Made by a program: the position numbers and the translations under genes. From Frankia nepalensis (GTDB lineage Bacteria; Actinomycetota; Actinomycetes; Frankiales; Frankiaceae), in NCBI RefSeq assembly GCF_016786325.1, contig NZ_JADWYU010000248.1, positions 1 through 55,145 of the forward strand: a stretch of DNA of 55,145 nt, read 5' to 3'. Shown piece after piece: positions 8,058-16,303 of the stretch (position 1 is the stretch's first letter; each line of letters begins with the position of its first letter). A model generated the notes under the pieces. That model was not told where the DNA came from. It made no database searches and was given only the letters and a program-made list of their open reading frames with translations.

Positions 8058-10274
8058 GTGTCCATCGGCCTTGACGAGGACCACGCGGCGCTTGCCGACG
8101 CGGTCCGCGGGTTCGTCGCCCGGCACGCCCCGTCCGAGCGGGTCCGGGCCGGGTTCGCGGACTGGGTCGCCGGCGAGCTGCCCGACTACTGGCAGGGGAT
8201 CGTCGAGCAGGGGCTCACCTCGCTGCACCTGCCGGAGGAACACGGCGGCGCCGACGCCGGGCCGGTGGCGCTCGCCGTCGTCGTCGAGGAGGCCGCCCGC
8301 GGCCTGCTGCCCGGGCCGCTACTGCCCAGCCTGCTGACCAGCTCGGTGCTCGCCCGCCACGGCGGCGACCACCTGCGCAAGCGACTCCTGCCGGGGCTCG
8401 CGGCGGGTGCCACCGGCGCCACCGCCCTGTCGGTGGCCGGACTGTCCGCGACGGCGGTCGGCGACGGCGAGTACCGCGTGAGCGGCGGCGGCGACCCGGT
8501 GCTCGGCGCGGCCGGCGCCAGCCTGCTGCTGCTCGGTGCCGGCACCCAGGACGGCGGCGAGGTCTGGTTCGTCGCCGAGCCGGGCGCCGGCGGCGAGGGC
8601 GCCGCTGGCATCGAGGTGACCGCCGGCGGGCCGGTCGACCACACCCGGTCGGTGGGCACCGTCACGCTCACCGACGTCGTGGTGCGCGCGGACCAGCTGG
8701 TCCCGGTCACGTCCGCGCAGGTCCGGGCGCTCGCCGCGGTCCTGTTCGCCGCCGAGGCCGTCGGGCTCGCCCGCTGGTGCGTCCAGACCGGTGTGGCCTA
8801 CGCGAAGGTCCGCGAGCAGTTCGGCCGGCCGATCGGCTCGTTCCAGTCGATCAAGCACAAGTGTGCCCGGATGTTCGTCGACGTCGAGACCATGTCGGCG
8901 GCGGCCTGGGACGGCGCGCGGGCGCTCGGCGAGAGCGACGACCAGCTCGCCCTCGCCGCCGCCGGGGCGGCCGCCGTCTGCCTTCGGGGAGCGACCGACC
9001 TGGCGCTGGCGACGATCACGCTGCTGGGCGGCATCGGCTACACCTGGGAGCACGACACCCACCTCTACTGGCGCCGGGCGATGACCCTGGAGAACCTGCT
9101 CGGCCCGGCCGTCGGCTGGGAGCGCCACCTCGGCGAGCTGGTGCTCGGCCCGTCCGTGGACGCCGCGGCGCGTGCCTTCGACATCGACCTGTCCGACGCG
9201 GACCCGGCGTTTCGCGAGCGGGTCGCGGCGACCCTCGCCGAGGTCGCGGCGCTGCCGGCGGACGGGCCGGCGCGCCGGGCGCGGCTGGTCACCGAGGGGC
9301 TCGTCGTGCCGCACTACCCGAAGCCGTACGGCCTGGCCGCGAGCCCGGTCGAGCAACTGGTGATCCAGCAGGAGTACGAGCGCTCCACCGTGGCGCAGCC
9401 ACGGCTGATCATCGGCGACTGGGCGCTGCCGACGATCCTCACGTACGGCACGGACGAGCAGAAGGACTTCTTCGTCCCGGCGACGCTGCGCGGGGAGATC
9501 CTGTGGTGCCAGCTGTTCAGCGAGCCGGGCGCGGGCTCCGACCTGGCGGCGCTGTCCACCCGGGCGCGCAAGGTCGACGGCGGCTGGCGGCTGGACGGCC
9601 AGAAGGTCTGGACGTCGATGGCCAGCGAGGCGCACTACGGCATCTGTCTTGCCCGCACCGACCCGGACGCGCCGAAGCACAAGGGCATTTCGTACTTCCT
9701 CGTCGACATGACCGCGCCGGGCCTCCAGATCCGGCCGCTGCGGGAGGCGAACGGCGGCTACCTGTTCAACGAGGTGTTCTTCGACGACGTCTTCGTCCCG
9801 GACGACCGGCTCGTCGGCGAGGTCAACCAGGGCTGGGGGCTGGCCCGGACCACCCTGGGCAACGAGCGGGTCAGCATCAGCGGGATGCAGCACATCCCGG
9901 CCGACCTGCTCGAACTCGTCAGGTCGGCGCCGCTCGCGGCCACGTCGGGCGACGTGGTGCGCGAGCTCGGCGCGACGTTCGCCACCGCGCACGCGCTCGC
10001 CGCGCTCGGGATGCGTACCACCCTGCGCAGCCTGTCCGGCCTGCGCCCGGGCGCCGAGTCGAGCGTCTCCAAGGTGGCGTCGGGCACCCTGGTGACCTGG
10101 ATCGCCGAGCGGGCGATGCGCTGGTTCGGACCGGCCGCGGCGGTGGCCGACGGCCCGGCCGGGCAGCGTGTCCAGAAGTACCTGTCGGTGCCGCCGCAGC
10201 TCATCGGCGGCGGCACGGTCGAGATCCAGCTCAACGTCATCGCCGAGCGGATCCTCGGCCTTCCGCGCGGCTGA
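8058..10274 (+). CDS. Two-domain (fused) acyl-CoA dehydrogenase, FadE-type
   Basis: A 738-residue protein made of two acyl-CoA dehydrogenase units in tandem: roughly residues 1-370 and 380-738. The N-terminal unit contains REQFGRPIGSFQSIKHKCA and GGIGYTWEHDTHLYWRRA. The C-terminal unit contains WCQLFSEPGAGSDLAAL, LDGQKVWTSMA and IGGGTVEIQLNVIAERILGL. Tandem FadE proteins of 700-740 residues are well known in mycobacteria (FadE6, FadE22 and FadE34 types), where some act on sterol side chains. It introduces the alpha-beta double bond into an acyl-CoA using FAD. Start is GTG 8058, preceded by GAGGAG. A KshA-like oxygenase gene follows by 77 bases, which favours a steroid- or terpenoid-type substrate (inference). 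Confidence 0.88.
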   Translation: MSIGLDEDHAALADAVRGFVARHAPSERVRAGFADWVAGELPDYWQGIVEQGLTSLHLPEEHGGADAGPVALAVVVEEAARGLLPGPLLPSLLTSSVLARHGGDHLRKRLLPGLAAGATGATALSVAGLSATAVGDGEYRVSGGGDPVLGAAGASLLLLGAGTQDGGEVWFVAEPGAGGEGAAGIEVTAGGPVDHTRSVGTVTLTDVVVRADQLVPVTSAQVRALAAVLFAAEAVGLARWCVQTGVAYAKVREQFGRPIGSFQSIKHKCARMFVDVETMSAAAWDGARALGESDDQLALAAAGAAAVCLRGATDLALATITLLGGIGYTWEHDTHLYWRRAMTLENLLGPAVGWERHLGELVLGPSVDAAARAFDIDLSDADPAFRERVAATLAEVAALPADGPARRARLVTEGLVVPHYPKPYGLAASPVEQLVIQQEYERSTVAQPRLIIGDWALPTILTYGTDEQKDFFVPATLRGEILWCQLFSEPGAGSDLAALSTRARKVDGGWRLDGQKVWTSMASEAHYGICLARTDPDAPKHKGISYFLVDMTAPGLQIRPLREANGGYLFNEVFFDDVFVPDDRLVGEVNQGWGLARTTLGNERVSISGMQHIPADLLELVRSAPLAATSGDVVRELGATFATAHALAALGMRTTLRSLSGLRPGAESSVSKVASGTLVTWIAERAMRWFGPAAAVADGPAGQRVQKYLSVPPQLIGGGTVEIQLNVIAERILGLPRG

Positions 10275-10351
10275 CCGGTGACGCGACGTTCTCCGCTCTC
10301 CCCACCTCGGTTGCTCCCCCCATCTCGTTCGCTCCGTCCTGGAGGCAGCAC

Positions 10352-11440
10352 ATGACGATCCCCGGCGAGACCAGGGCCGGCCGGTCGAAACTGAACGGCG
10401 CGTACTCCACGACCGCGGTCACCGCCTCGGCCGGGGAGGATCTGGTCGGGTTGCCGATGCCGCAGCGGCCGGACACCCTCTACGACCTGTCCCGGCGTAC
10501 CCGGGTGCGCCGGGAGTCGGGGCCGCGGTTCCCGTTCCCGATTCCGAACGGCTGGTTCGTCGTGGCCACCGCCGACGAGATCGAGCCGGGTCGGACGAAG
10601 TCGCTGTTCTACTTCGGCAAGGATCTGGTGCTGTTCCGCGGCACCGACGGCACGCCGTATCTGTTCGACGCCTACTGCCCGCATCTGGGCGCGAACCTGG
10701 GTGTCGGTGGGAAGGTCGTGGACGGCAGCCTGCAGTGCCCGTTTCATGGCTGGCGGTTCGACGGCGCGAGCGGTGCCTGTGTCGAGGTGCCCTACGACGA
10801 CAATCCCTACATCCCGAAGACGGCCACCGCGCGTTCCTACCCGGTGGTCGAGCGCAACCACATGATCTGGGCGTGGCACCACCTGGAGCGGGCGGAGCCG
10901 ACCTACGAGGTGCCCGAGGTGGCGGAGTTCCACGACGACGACTGGCTGCCGATCGTGGTCAAGGACTTCGAGATCGCGACCTGCTGCCAGGAGATGACGG
11001 AGAACAACGTCGACTGGCCGCACTTCATGTACGTCCACGGCACCCCAGCGATCCCGGAGGAGGAGTTCCACACCGACGGCCACTACAAGCGCACCGTCGG
11101 GATGAACGGCAACTTCGTGCGCGAGGGCTTCGGCCTGGGCCTGGGCGTGCTGCGGGTGAAGGGCTACACCACGTTCCTGTCGTCGACGACGCCGATCGAC
11201 GAGGAGAACGTGCACGTCCGGTGGATCTTCACCTCGCCGAAGTCGCTCGGCGAGAACGCGGCCGAGAAGGCGTCGCGCAGCTTCACGGCCGCCGTCAGCC
11301 AGGACCTGCCGATCTGGGAGAACAAGATCTTCAAGGACCCGCCCGTGCTGCGGCCGGCCGAGAAGGCCATCACCGAGCAGCGCCGCTGGTGCCAGCAGTT
11401 CTACTCCTGGCCGGCTGGCACCAACGCGAAGAAGCGCTGA
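10352..11440 (+). CDS. Rieske non-heme iron oxygenase, KshA-like
   Basis: A 362-residue oxygenase subunit. The Rieske [2Fe-2S] site is C109-P-H111 and C129-P-F-H132. The mononuclear iron site is in ENNVDWPHFMYVHG, with D221, H224 and H229. Spacing and overall length fit the 3-ketosteroid 9-alpha-hydroxylase oxygenase (KshA) group of Rieske enzymes, which need a separate reductase; none is encoded in the window. ATG 10352 is preceded by GGAGG. It follows the two-domain FadE gene on the same strand, so the pair may be co-transcribed. The hydroxylated substrate is probably polycyclic, but this is inference. Confidence 0.85.
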   Translation: MTIPGETRAGRSKLNGAYSTTAVTASAGEDLVGLPMPQRPDTLYDLSRRTRVRRESGPRFPFPIPNGWFVVATADEIEPGRTKSLFYFGKDLVLFRGTDGTPYLFDAYCPHLGANLGVGGKVVDGSLQCPFHGWRFDGASGACVEVPYDDNPYIPKTATARSYPVVERNHMIWAWHHLERAEPTYEVPEVAEFHDDDWLPIVVKDFEIATCCQEMTENNVDWPHFMYVHGTPAIPEEEFHTDGHYKRTVGMNGNFVREGFGLGLGVLRVKGYTTFLSSTTPIDEENVHVRWIFTSPKSLGENAAEKASRSFTAAVSQDLPIWENKIFKDPPVLRPAEKAITEQRRWCQQFYSWPAGTNAKKR

Positions 11441-11463
11441 CACCGGCCGGCAACCCGAAGCGG

Positions 11464-12760
11464 CGGCGCGGGCGCCTCAGGCCGCCGGCCGCGGCGGCGC
11501 GCCGGTCGCGGTGGCTGGGCCGGCTGCGCCAGGAGCACGCGAACCTCGACCTGGCGCTCGGCCACTGCGCCGCCGCGGAGGACGGCGACGCCGGGCTGGA
11601 GCTGGCCGGTTCGCTGCGCCGCTACTGGGTCGCCGACGGGCGGTTCGCCGAGGGCCAGCGCTGGCTGACCACCTTCCTCGATCAGACCGAGGGTGAGGAG
11701 CCCCACCGCCTCCACGCCCTGCACACCGCGGGCTGGCTGGCCGCGATGCGCGGCGACCTCGCCGCCGCCGAACGGCTGCGGCGGGACTGCGCCGCGCTGC
11801 TCGCCGCCCACGGGGGACTCGCGGCCCACGGGGGAAAGGACGGCCATCGGGCGCTCATAGCGCAGCTCGACGGGCTCGGCGCGCTTTACGCCGGCAGGCC
11901 GGGCGCGGTCGAGGCCCTGACGCCCGCCCTGGCCGAGTTCCGCCGGGAAGGCGACCTCGACCATCTCCAGCAGACCCTGTCGCTGCTCATGCTCGCGGTC
12001 GCGTTCGGCGGTGCCCCCCGCGAACAGTGGTGCCTCCGAGAACAGTGGTGCCCCCGCGAACGTGGAGGACTACCACCGGGAGTGGATCGCCATCTCGGAG
12101 CTGCTGGATTCACCGCGGCCGCGGTCGTTCGCCGACTGGGCCTACTCGATCGCCACCTGGCACGCCGGCGACGCGCGCCGAGCCCGCGAGATCACCCGCT
12201 CGACGCTCGCCGGCGGGCGCGACCAGCAGGACCACCTGGGCTCCGTCCTGCTGCTGGAGGCCGCGGCCTGGTTCGAGAGCAGCCTCGACGAGCACCCCAC
12301 GGCCGCCCTGCTGCTCGGCGCGGCGGATCGCCTGTGGAAGCAGATGGAAACCTCTACCGCCGCGCTCCCCGGCCTGTTCCGGTGCCGCCAACGCGCCGAG
12401 GCCGCCACCCGCCGGTCTCTCGGACCGAGGGCGTTCCACACGGCCTGGGCTCGGGGCACGGCCCTGGCCGTGGACGAGGCCTGCGACTTCGCCGTCACCG
12501 GCGTGGGTGCCCGCGTGGCGGCGCCCGCTGGCACCGCCACCAGCGGCCAGACGGTGATCACTCCGCTGACGCGCCGGGAACGCCAGGTCGCCGACCTGCT
12601 CGCCCGCGGCCTGAGCAACAAGGACATCGCGACCGCCCTGATGATCTCCGCCCGGACCGTCGAGACGCACGTCCAGCAGATCCTCAACAAACTCGGTCTC
12701 CGCTCCCGCGCCCGGGTAGCCGCCTGGCTCGCCGCCCAGCCCGCCTACTCCACACCATGA
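11464..12760 (+). pseudogene. Decayed LuxR-family regulator (AfsR/LAL-like helical region plus LuxR HTH)
   Basis: Two adjacent frames together read as the C-terminal half of a large ATPase-type LuxR regulator. The first frame (homology from about 11512) has WLGRLRQEHANLDLALGHC and then LAGSLRRYWVADGRFAEGQR, typical of the helical repeats after the NB-ARC domain. The second frame (to 12760) has EDYHREWIAISELL and ends in a complete LuxR helix-turn-helix with LTRRERQVADLLARGLSNK and TARTVETHV-type spacing (about 12568-12732). The N-terminal P-loop ATPase is missing, no start codon with a ribosome site is visible, and the frame changes at a short tandem repeat (12011-12064). It is therefore probably dead, although the HTH part could be expressed separately from the ATG-less second frame. 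Confidence 0.75.
12011..12064. repeat. Imperfect tandem repeat at the frameshift of the LuxR remnant
   Basis: Three units of 19, 18 and 17 bases, each beginning GTGCC and containing GAACAGTG or GAACGTG. The unequal lengths move the reading frame between the two halves of the LuxR-type remnant. It looks like slipped-strand duplication followed by indels. Confidence 0.65.
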
Positions 12761-13032
12761 GGATCTCCACGACCGCCGCTGGCCCCGCCAGGGTTCGCCC
12801 TGTCTCGACGCCGAACATGACTTGCCGCCAGAATTGAATGTCCTGGCCTGAGATGTCCACTTGGAACCGCATTCAAGCGCCATAACCAGCGTGGGCCGGT
12901 GTATTACCAGCGGAGCGGTTTGTGGATTGTGGGATGCTGTGCGCGGTAGGTAGATTTTTCCGCGCGCGTTACCGTGGAAGTGGCAGTGTTGGAGCCGAAA
13001 AACGGTCGAATACATAAGAAGTTCGCGGACTA

Positions 13033-14841
13033 ATGATCGATCGGAAGGCATCGGTGGAGCTGGCGCGGCGGCGACGCGGCTCGTCCTCGGTGGCGTTGGC
13101 GCGGGCACGGGAGCGGTTCTTCGAGGCTGGCGCCGGCGACCCGTCCGGTGTGCGTGGCCTTGTCCTCCGTTCGTGGGCACGGGCCCGCGAGCTCGCGGTG
13201 CCGGCGGATCTCTCCGATGCCCGGTATGTGGGCGTGGAGCCGGACTGCCCGCTGGTGCGCGCCGCGCGCCCAGTGCTGTGCTCGTCGGTCGAGCCCCTCC
13301 GGGAGGCGGCGGTCGTCGCCGTCCTCGCGGACGCGAACGGGCTGCTGCGCTTCCACATCGGTGGTGATCCCGCGTTCGAGCGGCGGATGGCGGACGAGGG
13401 GGCGGTGGCCCTCGGGTTCGACTTCTCGGAGTCCACGATCGGAACGAACGGGATCGGCACGGCGCTGACGTTGCGGCGCCCGGTTCTCGTCGACGGAGCC
13501 GAGCACTACTCCGAGATCGGAGCGGCCTTCTCGTGCGGCGCGGCCCCTGTCCGCGATCCGGTCAGCGGGGAGATCGTGGGCCTGGTCAACTTCACCTGTC
13601 CCGCGCGGGAGTCGAGTCCGCTCCTGCTGGCGATGGCGAGTTCCGCGGCGGTACAGGTCGAACGGGAGCTGCTCGTGACGGCGGACCGGGGTGACCTGGC
13701 GGTGCTCGCCTGCTCCGATGATCCCGCGGCGCTGCGGGCACTGATGCTCGCCGAGCGACGGCGGCACGCGCTTAGGGAGCACCTGTACCAGATCATGACG
13801 CGCGCGGCGGCGATGGACGTCGGGTGCCTGCTCACGCAGATCATGGAGCTGGCGGCCGTGGTCTTCCCGGTCGAGGCCGTATGGGTGCTGGACGGGCAGG
13901 ACTCCGGGGTGTTGCGGGTGGCGGCCGTCTGGGGCGACGTCGTTTCCAGCGCCGTCGGCGCCCAGCTCTCGTCGGACGTCGCCGCGGCGGTGCTGCGGAC
14001 CGCCATCCGCGAGCAGGACGCGGCCGCGCCGAACCGACGGTCGAGCGTGCCGCTTCCCGGACAGCTGCGGATGGCGGGCTCCTGGTTGGCGGTGGCGGCC
14101 GGTGACGGCGGTCTACCGGTCGGTTCACCGCTCGGCTCGCGGTGGGCGCGGCCCCTGGCCCCCGCCATGCCACCACCCGCGGCCGACGCGACGCCGCCCG
14201 CGCCGGGTCGATGCGTCGTGGTGGCGGCGCTGGGGCCAGCGGTCGCAAGCGAGGGCCAGCGCGCGGCCGCGAAGGGCCTGCTCGCCGAGATCGCCGACGC
14301 CTGTGCCAGCGCCTGCCGGTTCGAGGAGGTCAGCCGGCAGGCGGCCAGTGACGCGCTGACCGGCCTGCCCAACCGGCGCCGTTTCCTCCAGGCGGCGCAG
14401 GCGGCGTTCCTCCACTGCCGCGCCCACGGGCGCCCGATGGCCGCTCTCATGATTGACATCGACCGGTTCAAACGGGTCAACGACACGTTCGGCCATGCCA
14501 CGGGTGACCGGGTGCTCGTCGAGGTGGCGGCGCGCATCCAGGCCGCTCTTGCGCCCGACGACGCGGTGGGCAGGATCGGCGGCGAGGAGATCGCCGTGAT
14601 CAGCCTCGTACCGTCCGCGGACGCGTGGGCGCTGGCTGAACGGCTGCGCCGCGCGGTCGCCGCCGTCGAACTGACCACCCCTGGCGGAACGCTCACCGTG
14701 ACCGCCAGCGTGGGAGTCGCGTGCCTCACGAGGCATGACGAGCACCTGCCCGACCTGCTCGACCGCGCCGACCAGGCGCTGTACGCGGCCAAGAACTCCG
14801 GGCGCGACCGGGTCGCCGAGGCACCGGTACCCACCGTCTGA
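13033..14841 (+). CDS. GAF-GAF-GGDEF protein, putative diguanylate cyclase with AcoR-like sensor region
   Basis: A 602-residue cytoplasmic protein. Residues about 25-215 resemble the sensory N-terminus of AcoR/DhaR-type activators: RSWARARELAVPADLSDARY, the GAF hallmark FDFSESTIGTNGIGTAL and FSCGAAPVRDPVSGEIVG. A second, divergent GAF-like region spans about 245-400. A GGDEF domain follows (about 430-595), with DALTGLPNRRRF, IDIDRFKRVNDTFGHATGD and the active-site loop G516-G-E-E-I. GGEEF variants are usually active, so c-di-GMP synthesis is likely; the final Ile is unusual. The inhibitory I-site Arg of RxxD is Ala (A-P-D-D), so product inhibition is probably lost. No transmembrane segment. 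It stands alone, with gaps on both sides. Confidence 0.85.
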   Translation: MIDRKASVELARRRRGSSSVALARARERFFEAGAGDPSGVRGLVLRSWARARELAVPADLSDARYVGVEPDCPLVRAARPVLCSSVEPLREAAVVAVLADANGLLRFHIGGDPAFERRMADEGAVALGFDFSESTIGTNGIGTALTLRRPVLVDGAEHYSEIGAAFSCGAAPVRDPVSGEIVGLVNFTCPARESSPLLLAMASSAAVQVERELLVTADRGDLAVLACSDDPAALRALMLAERRRHALREHLYQIMTRAAAMDVGCLLTQIMELAAVVFPVEAVWVLDGQDSGVLRVAAVWGDVVSSAVGAQLSSDVAAAVLRTAIREQDAAAPNRRSSVPLPGQLRMAGSWLAVAAGDGGLPVGSPLGSRWARPLAPAMPPPAADATPPAPGRCVVVAALGPAVASEGQRAAAKGLLAEIADACASACRFEEVSRQAASDALTGLPNRRRFLQAAQAAFLHCRAHGRPMAALMIDIDRFKRVNDTFGHATGDRVLVEVAARIQAALAPDDAVGRIGGEEIAVISLVPSADAWALAERLRRAVAAVELTTPGGTLTVTASVGVACLTRHDEHLPDLLDRADQALYAAKNSGRDRVAEAPVPTV

Positions 14842-15171
14842 CCAGATCGGGCGAGCCCGGTGATGCTCGGGTGATCCGGCGCCGCCGGGAAGACCGGTGG
14901 GGATGGACCCGCCTCACTCGCTCACAGGCGCGTCGCGTGGGCTCGGGGACATGCCCGGGTCAGTGGGGTGGCTGGTCAGTGGGCCAAGGCGAGCACGGCG
15001 GGCCGACCTGTGGGTGGATGACGTCGGTGTCCCGACGGCCGCCATACCAACCTGTGGCTGATCGTCGAACACCGCGATCGTCACCCTCCCGGGAGAGCGC
15101 CGGCTCGCCACGAGGGCGCGATCCCCTTGTGATCACGGCGGGGCGAGCGCGGCGCCCGGAGGAGGGAAACG
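14842..15171. other. Intergenic region between GGDEF and cyclase-family genes
   Basis: About 330 bases without a recognisable gene, hairpin or strong promoter. The AGGAGG-like sequence at its right end is the ribosome site of the next gene. Confidence 0.5.
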
Positions 15172-16086
15172 ATGAGTACCGATTTCCGCACGGTTGGCCG
15201 TGAACTGTCGAACTGGGGGCGTTGGGGGGCGGACGACGAACTCGGCACCCTGAATCTGATCACGCCGGCCCACGTCGCCGCGGCGGCGGCGCTGGCGCGG
15301 ACGGGGCGCGTGTTCGATCTGGGATACACCCTCTCGTCGAGCGGTCCGCAGATCGGGTTAGGCGGCCGGGTGAACCCCGTCCACCTCATGTCGATGACCG
15401 GGCAGTCCGCGTACCCCGACGGCGGCGGGTTCGCCGACGACTTCATCTTCATGCCGCTGCAGTGCGCGACGCAGTGGGACGGCCTCGCGCACGTCTTCTA
15501 CGACGGCTTCTGCTACAACAACGTGCCCGCCTCGTCGATCACCGCGCGGGGCGCCGACAGGCTCGCGATCGACCGGCTGGCGCGCGGCGTCATCGGGCGG
15601 GGCGTGCTCGTGGACGTCGCGCGCCTGCGCGGCGTCGACTGCCTGACTCCGGATCACGGGATCGGCCCGGACGAACTCGACGCGGCTCTCGACCGCCAGG
15701 GAGTGACACTGGAGCCGGGCAGCATCCTGCTCGTCCGGACCGGGTGGACGCGGAAGTTCACCGAAGGCTCGGCCGCCGCGTTCATGGGCGCAGAACCCGG
15801 ACTCACTCTGGAATGCTGCCGATGGCTCCGTGAGCACGACGTCGCGGCCCTCGCCGCCGACAACTGGGCGGTCGAGCGGTATCCGAGCGGGGACCCGAAC
15901 GCCATCATGCCCGTGCACTACGTCCTTATCCGCGACCTGGGAATGACGCTCGGCGAGATGTTCGACCTGGAGGCGCTCGCCGCGGACTGCGCGGCGGACG
16001 GTGTCTACGAGTTCCTCCTGTGCGCGCCCGTGCTCAAGGTCGCGAACGGCGTCGGCACGCCCCTCAACCCCCTGGCGGTGAAATAG
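15172..16086 (+). CDS. Cyclase family protein (PF04199, kynurenine formamidase-like metal hydrolase)
   Basis: A 304-residue protein of the metal-dependent cyclase/kynurenine formamidase superfamily. The metal-site region reads QCATQWDGLAHVFYDG (residues 97-112), the longer-subfamily version of the HxGTHxDxPxH motif. In it Asp103 and His107 are retained, while the first histidine-glycine is replaced. Also typical are the N-terminal LSNWGRWGADDELGTLNLIT and LEPGSILLVRTGW. It probably hydrolyses an amide, ester or lactone. Start ATG follows GGAGGG. It has no close partner genes, so its pathway is unclear. Confidence 0.85.
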   Translation: MSTDFRTVGRELSNWGRWGADDELGTLNLITPAHVAAAAALARTGRVFDLGYTLSSSGPQIGLGGRVNPVHLMSMTGQSAYPDGGGFADDFIFMPLQCATQWDGLAHVFYDGFCYNNVPASSITARGADRLAIDRLARGVIGRGVLVDVARLRGVDCLTPDHGIGPDELDAALDRQGVTLEPGSILLVRTGWTRKFTEGSAAAFMGAEPGLTLECCRWLREHDVAALAADNWAVERYPSGDPNAIMPVHYVLIRDLGMTLGEMFDLEALAADCAADGVYEFLLCAPVLKVANGVGTPLNPLAVK

Positions 16087-16303
16087 CGCCGGTCCGTCGC
16101 CGGCCCCGCTCATGATCGGTCCGGTGGGCCGGTTCTCCTGCCGACGCGGGGGACTGCCCGAGGAGGAGCGGATCTGCCGCGACCGGTGTCGGCGCTATCG
16201 TCGGAAAGTGGCCGGTCTGGGGCGATCTGTGGCCGAATGACTAGACTGTTCTCACCATGGGGGCGGCAGCGGAAGTCGGGCGGCAGGGCCCCGGGGGCGC
16301 TCG

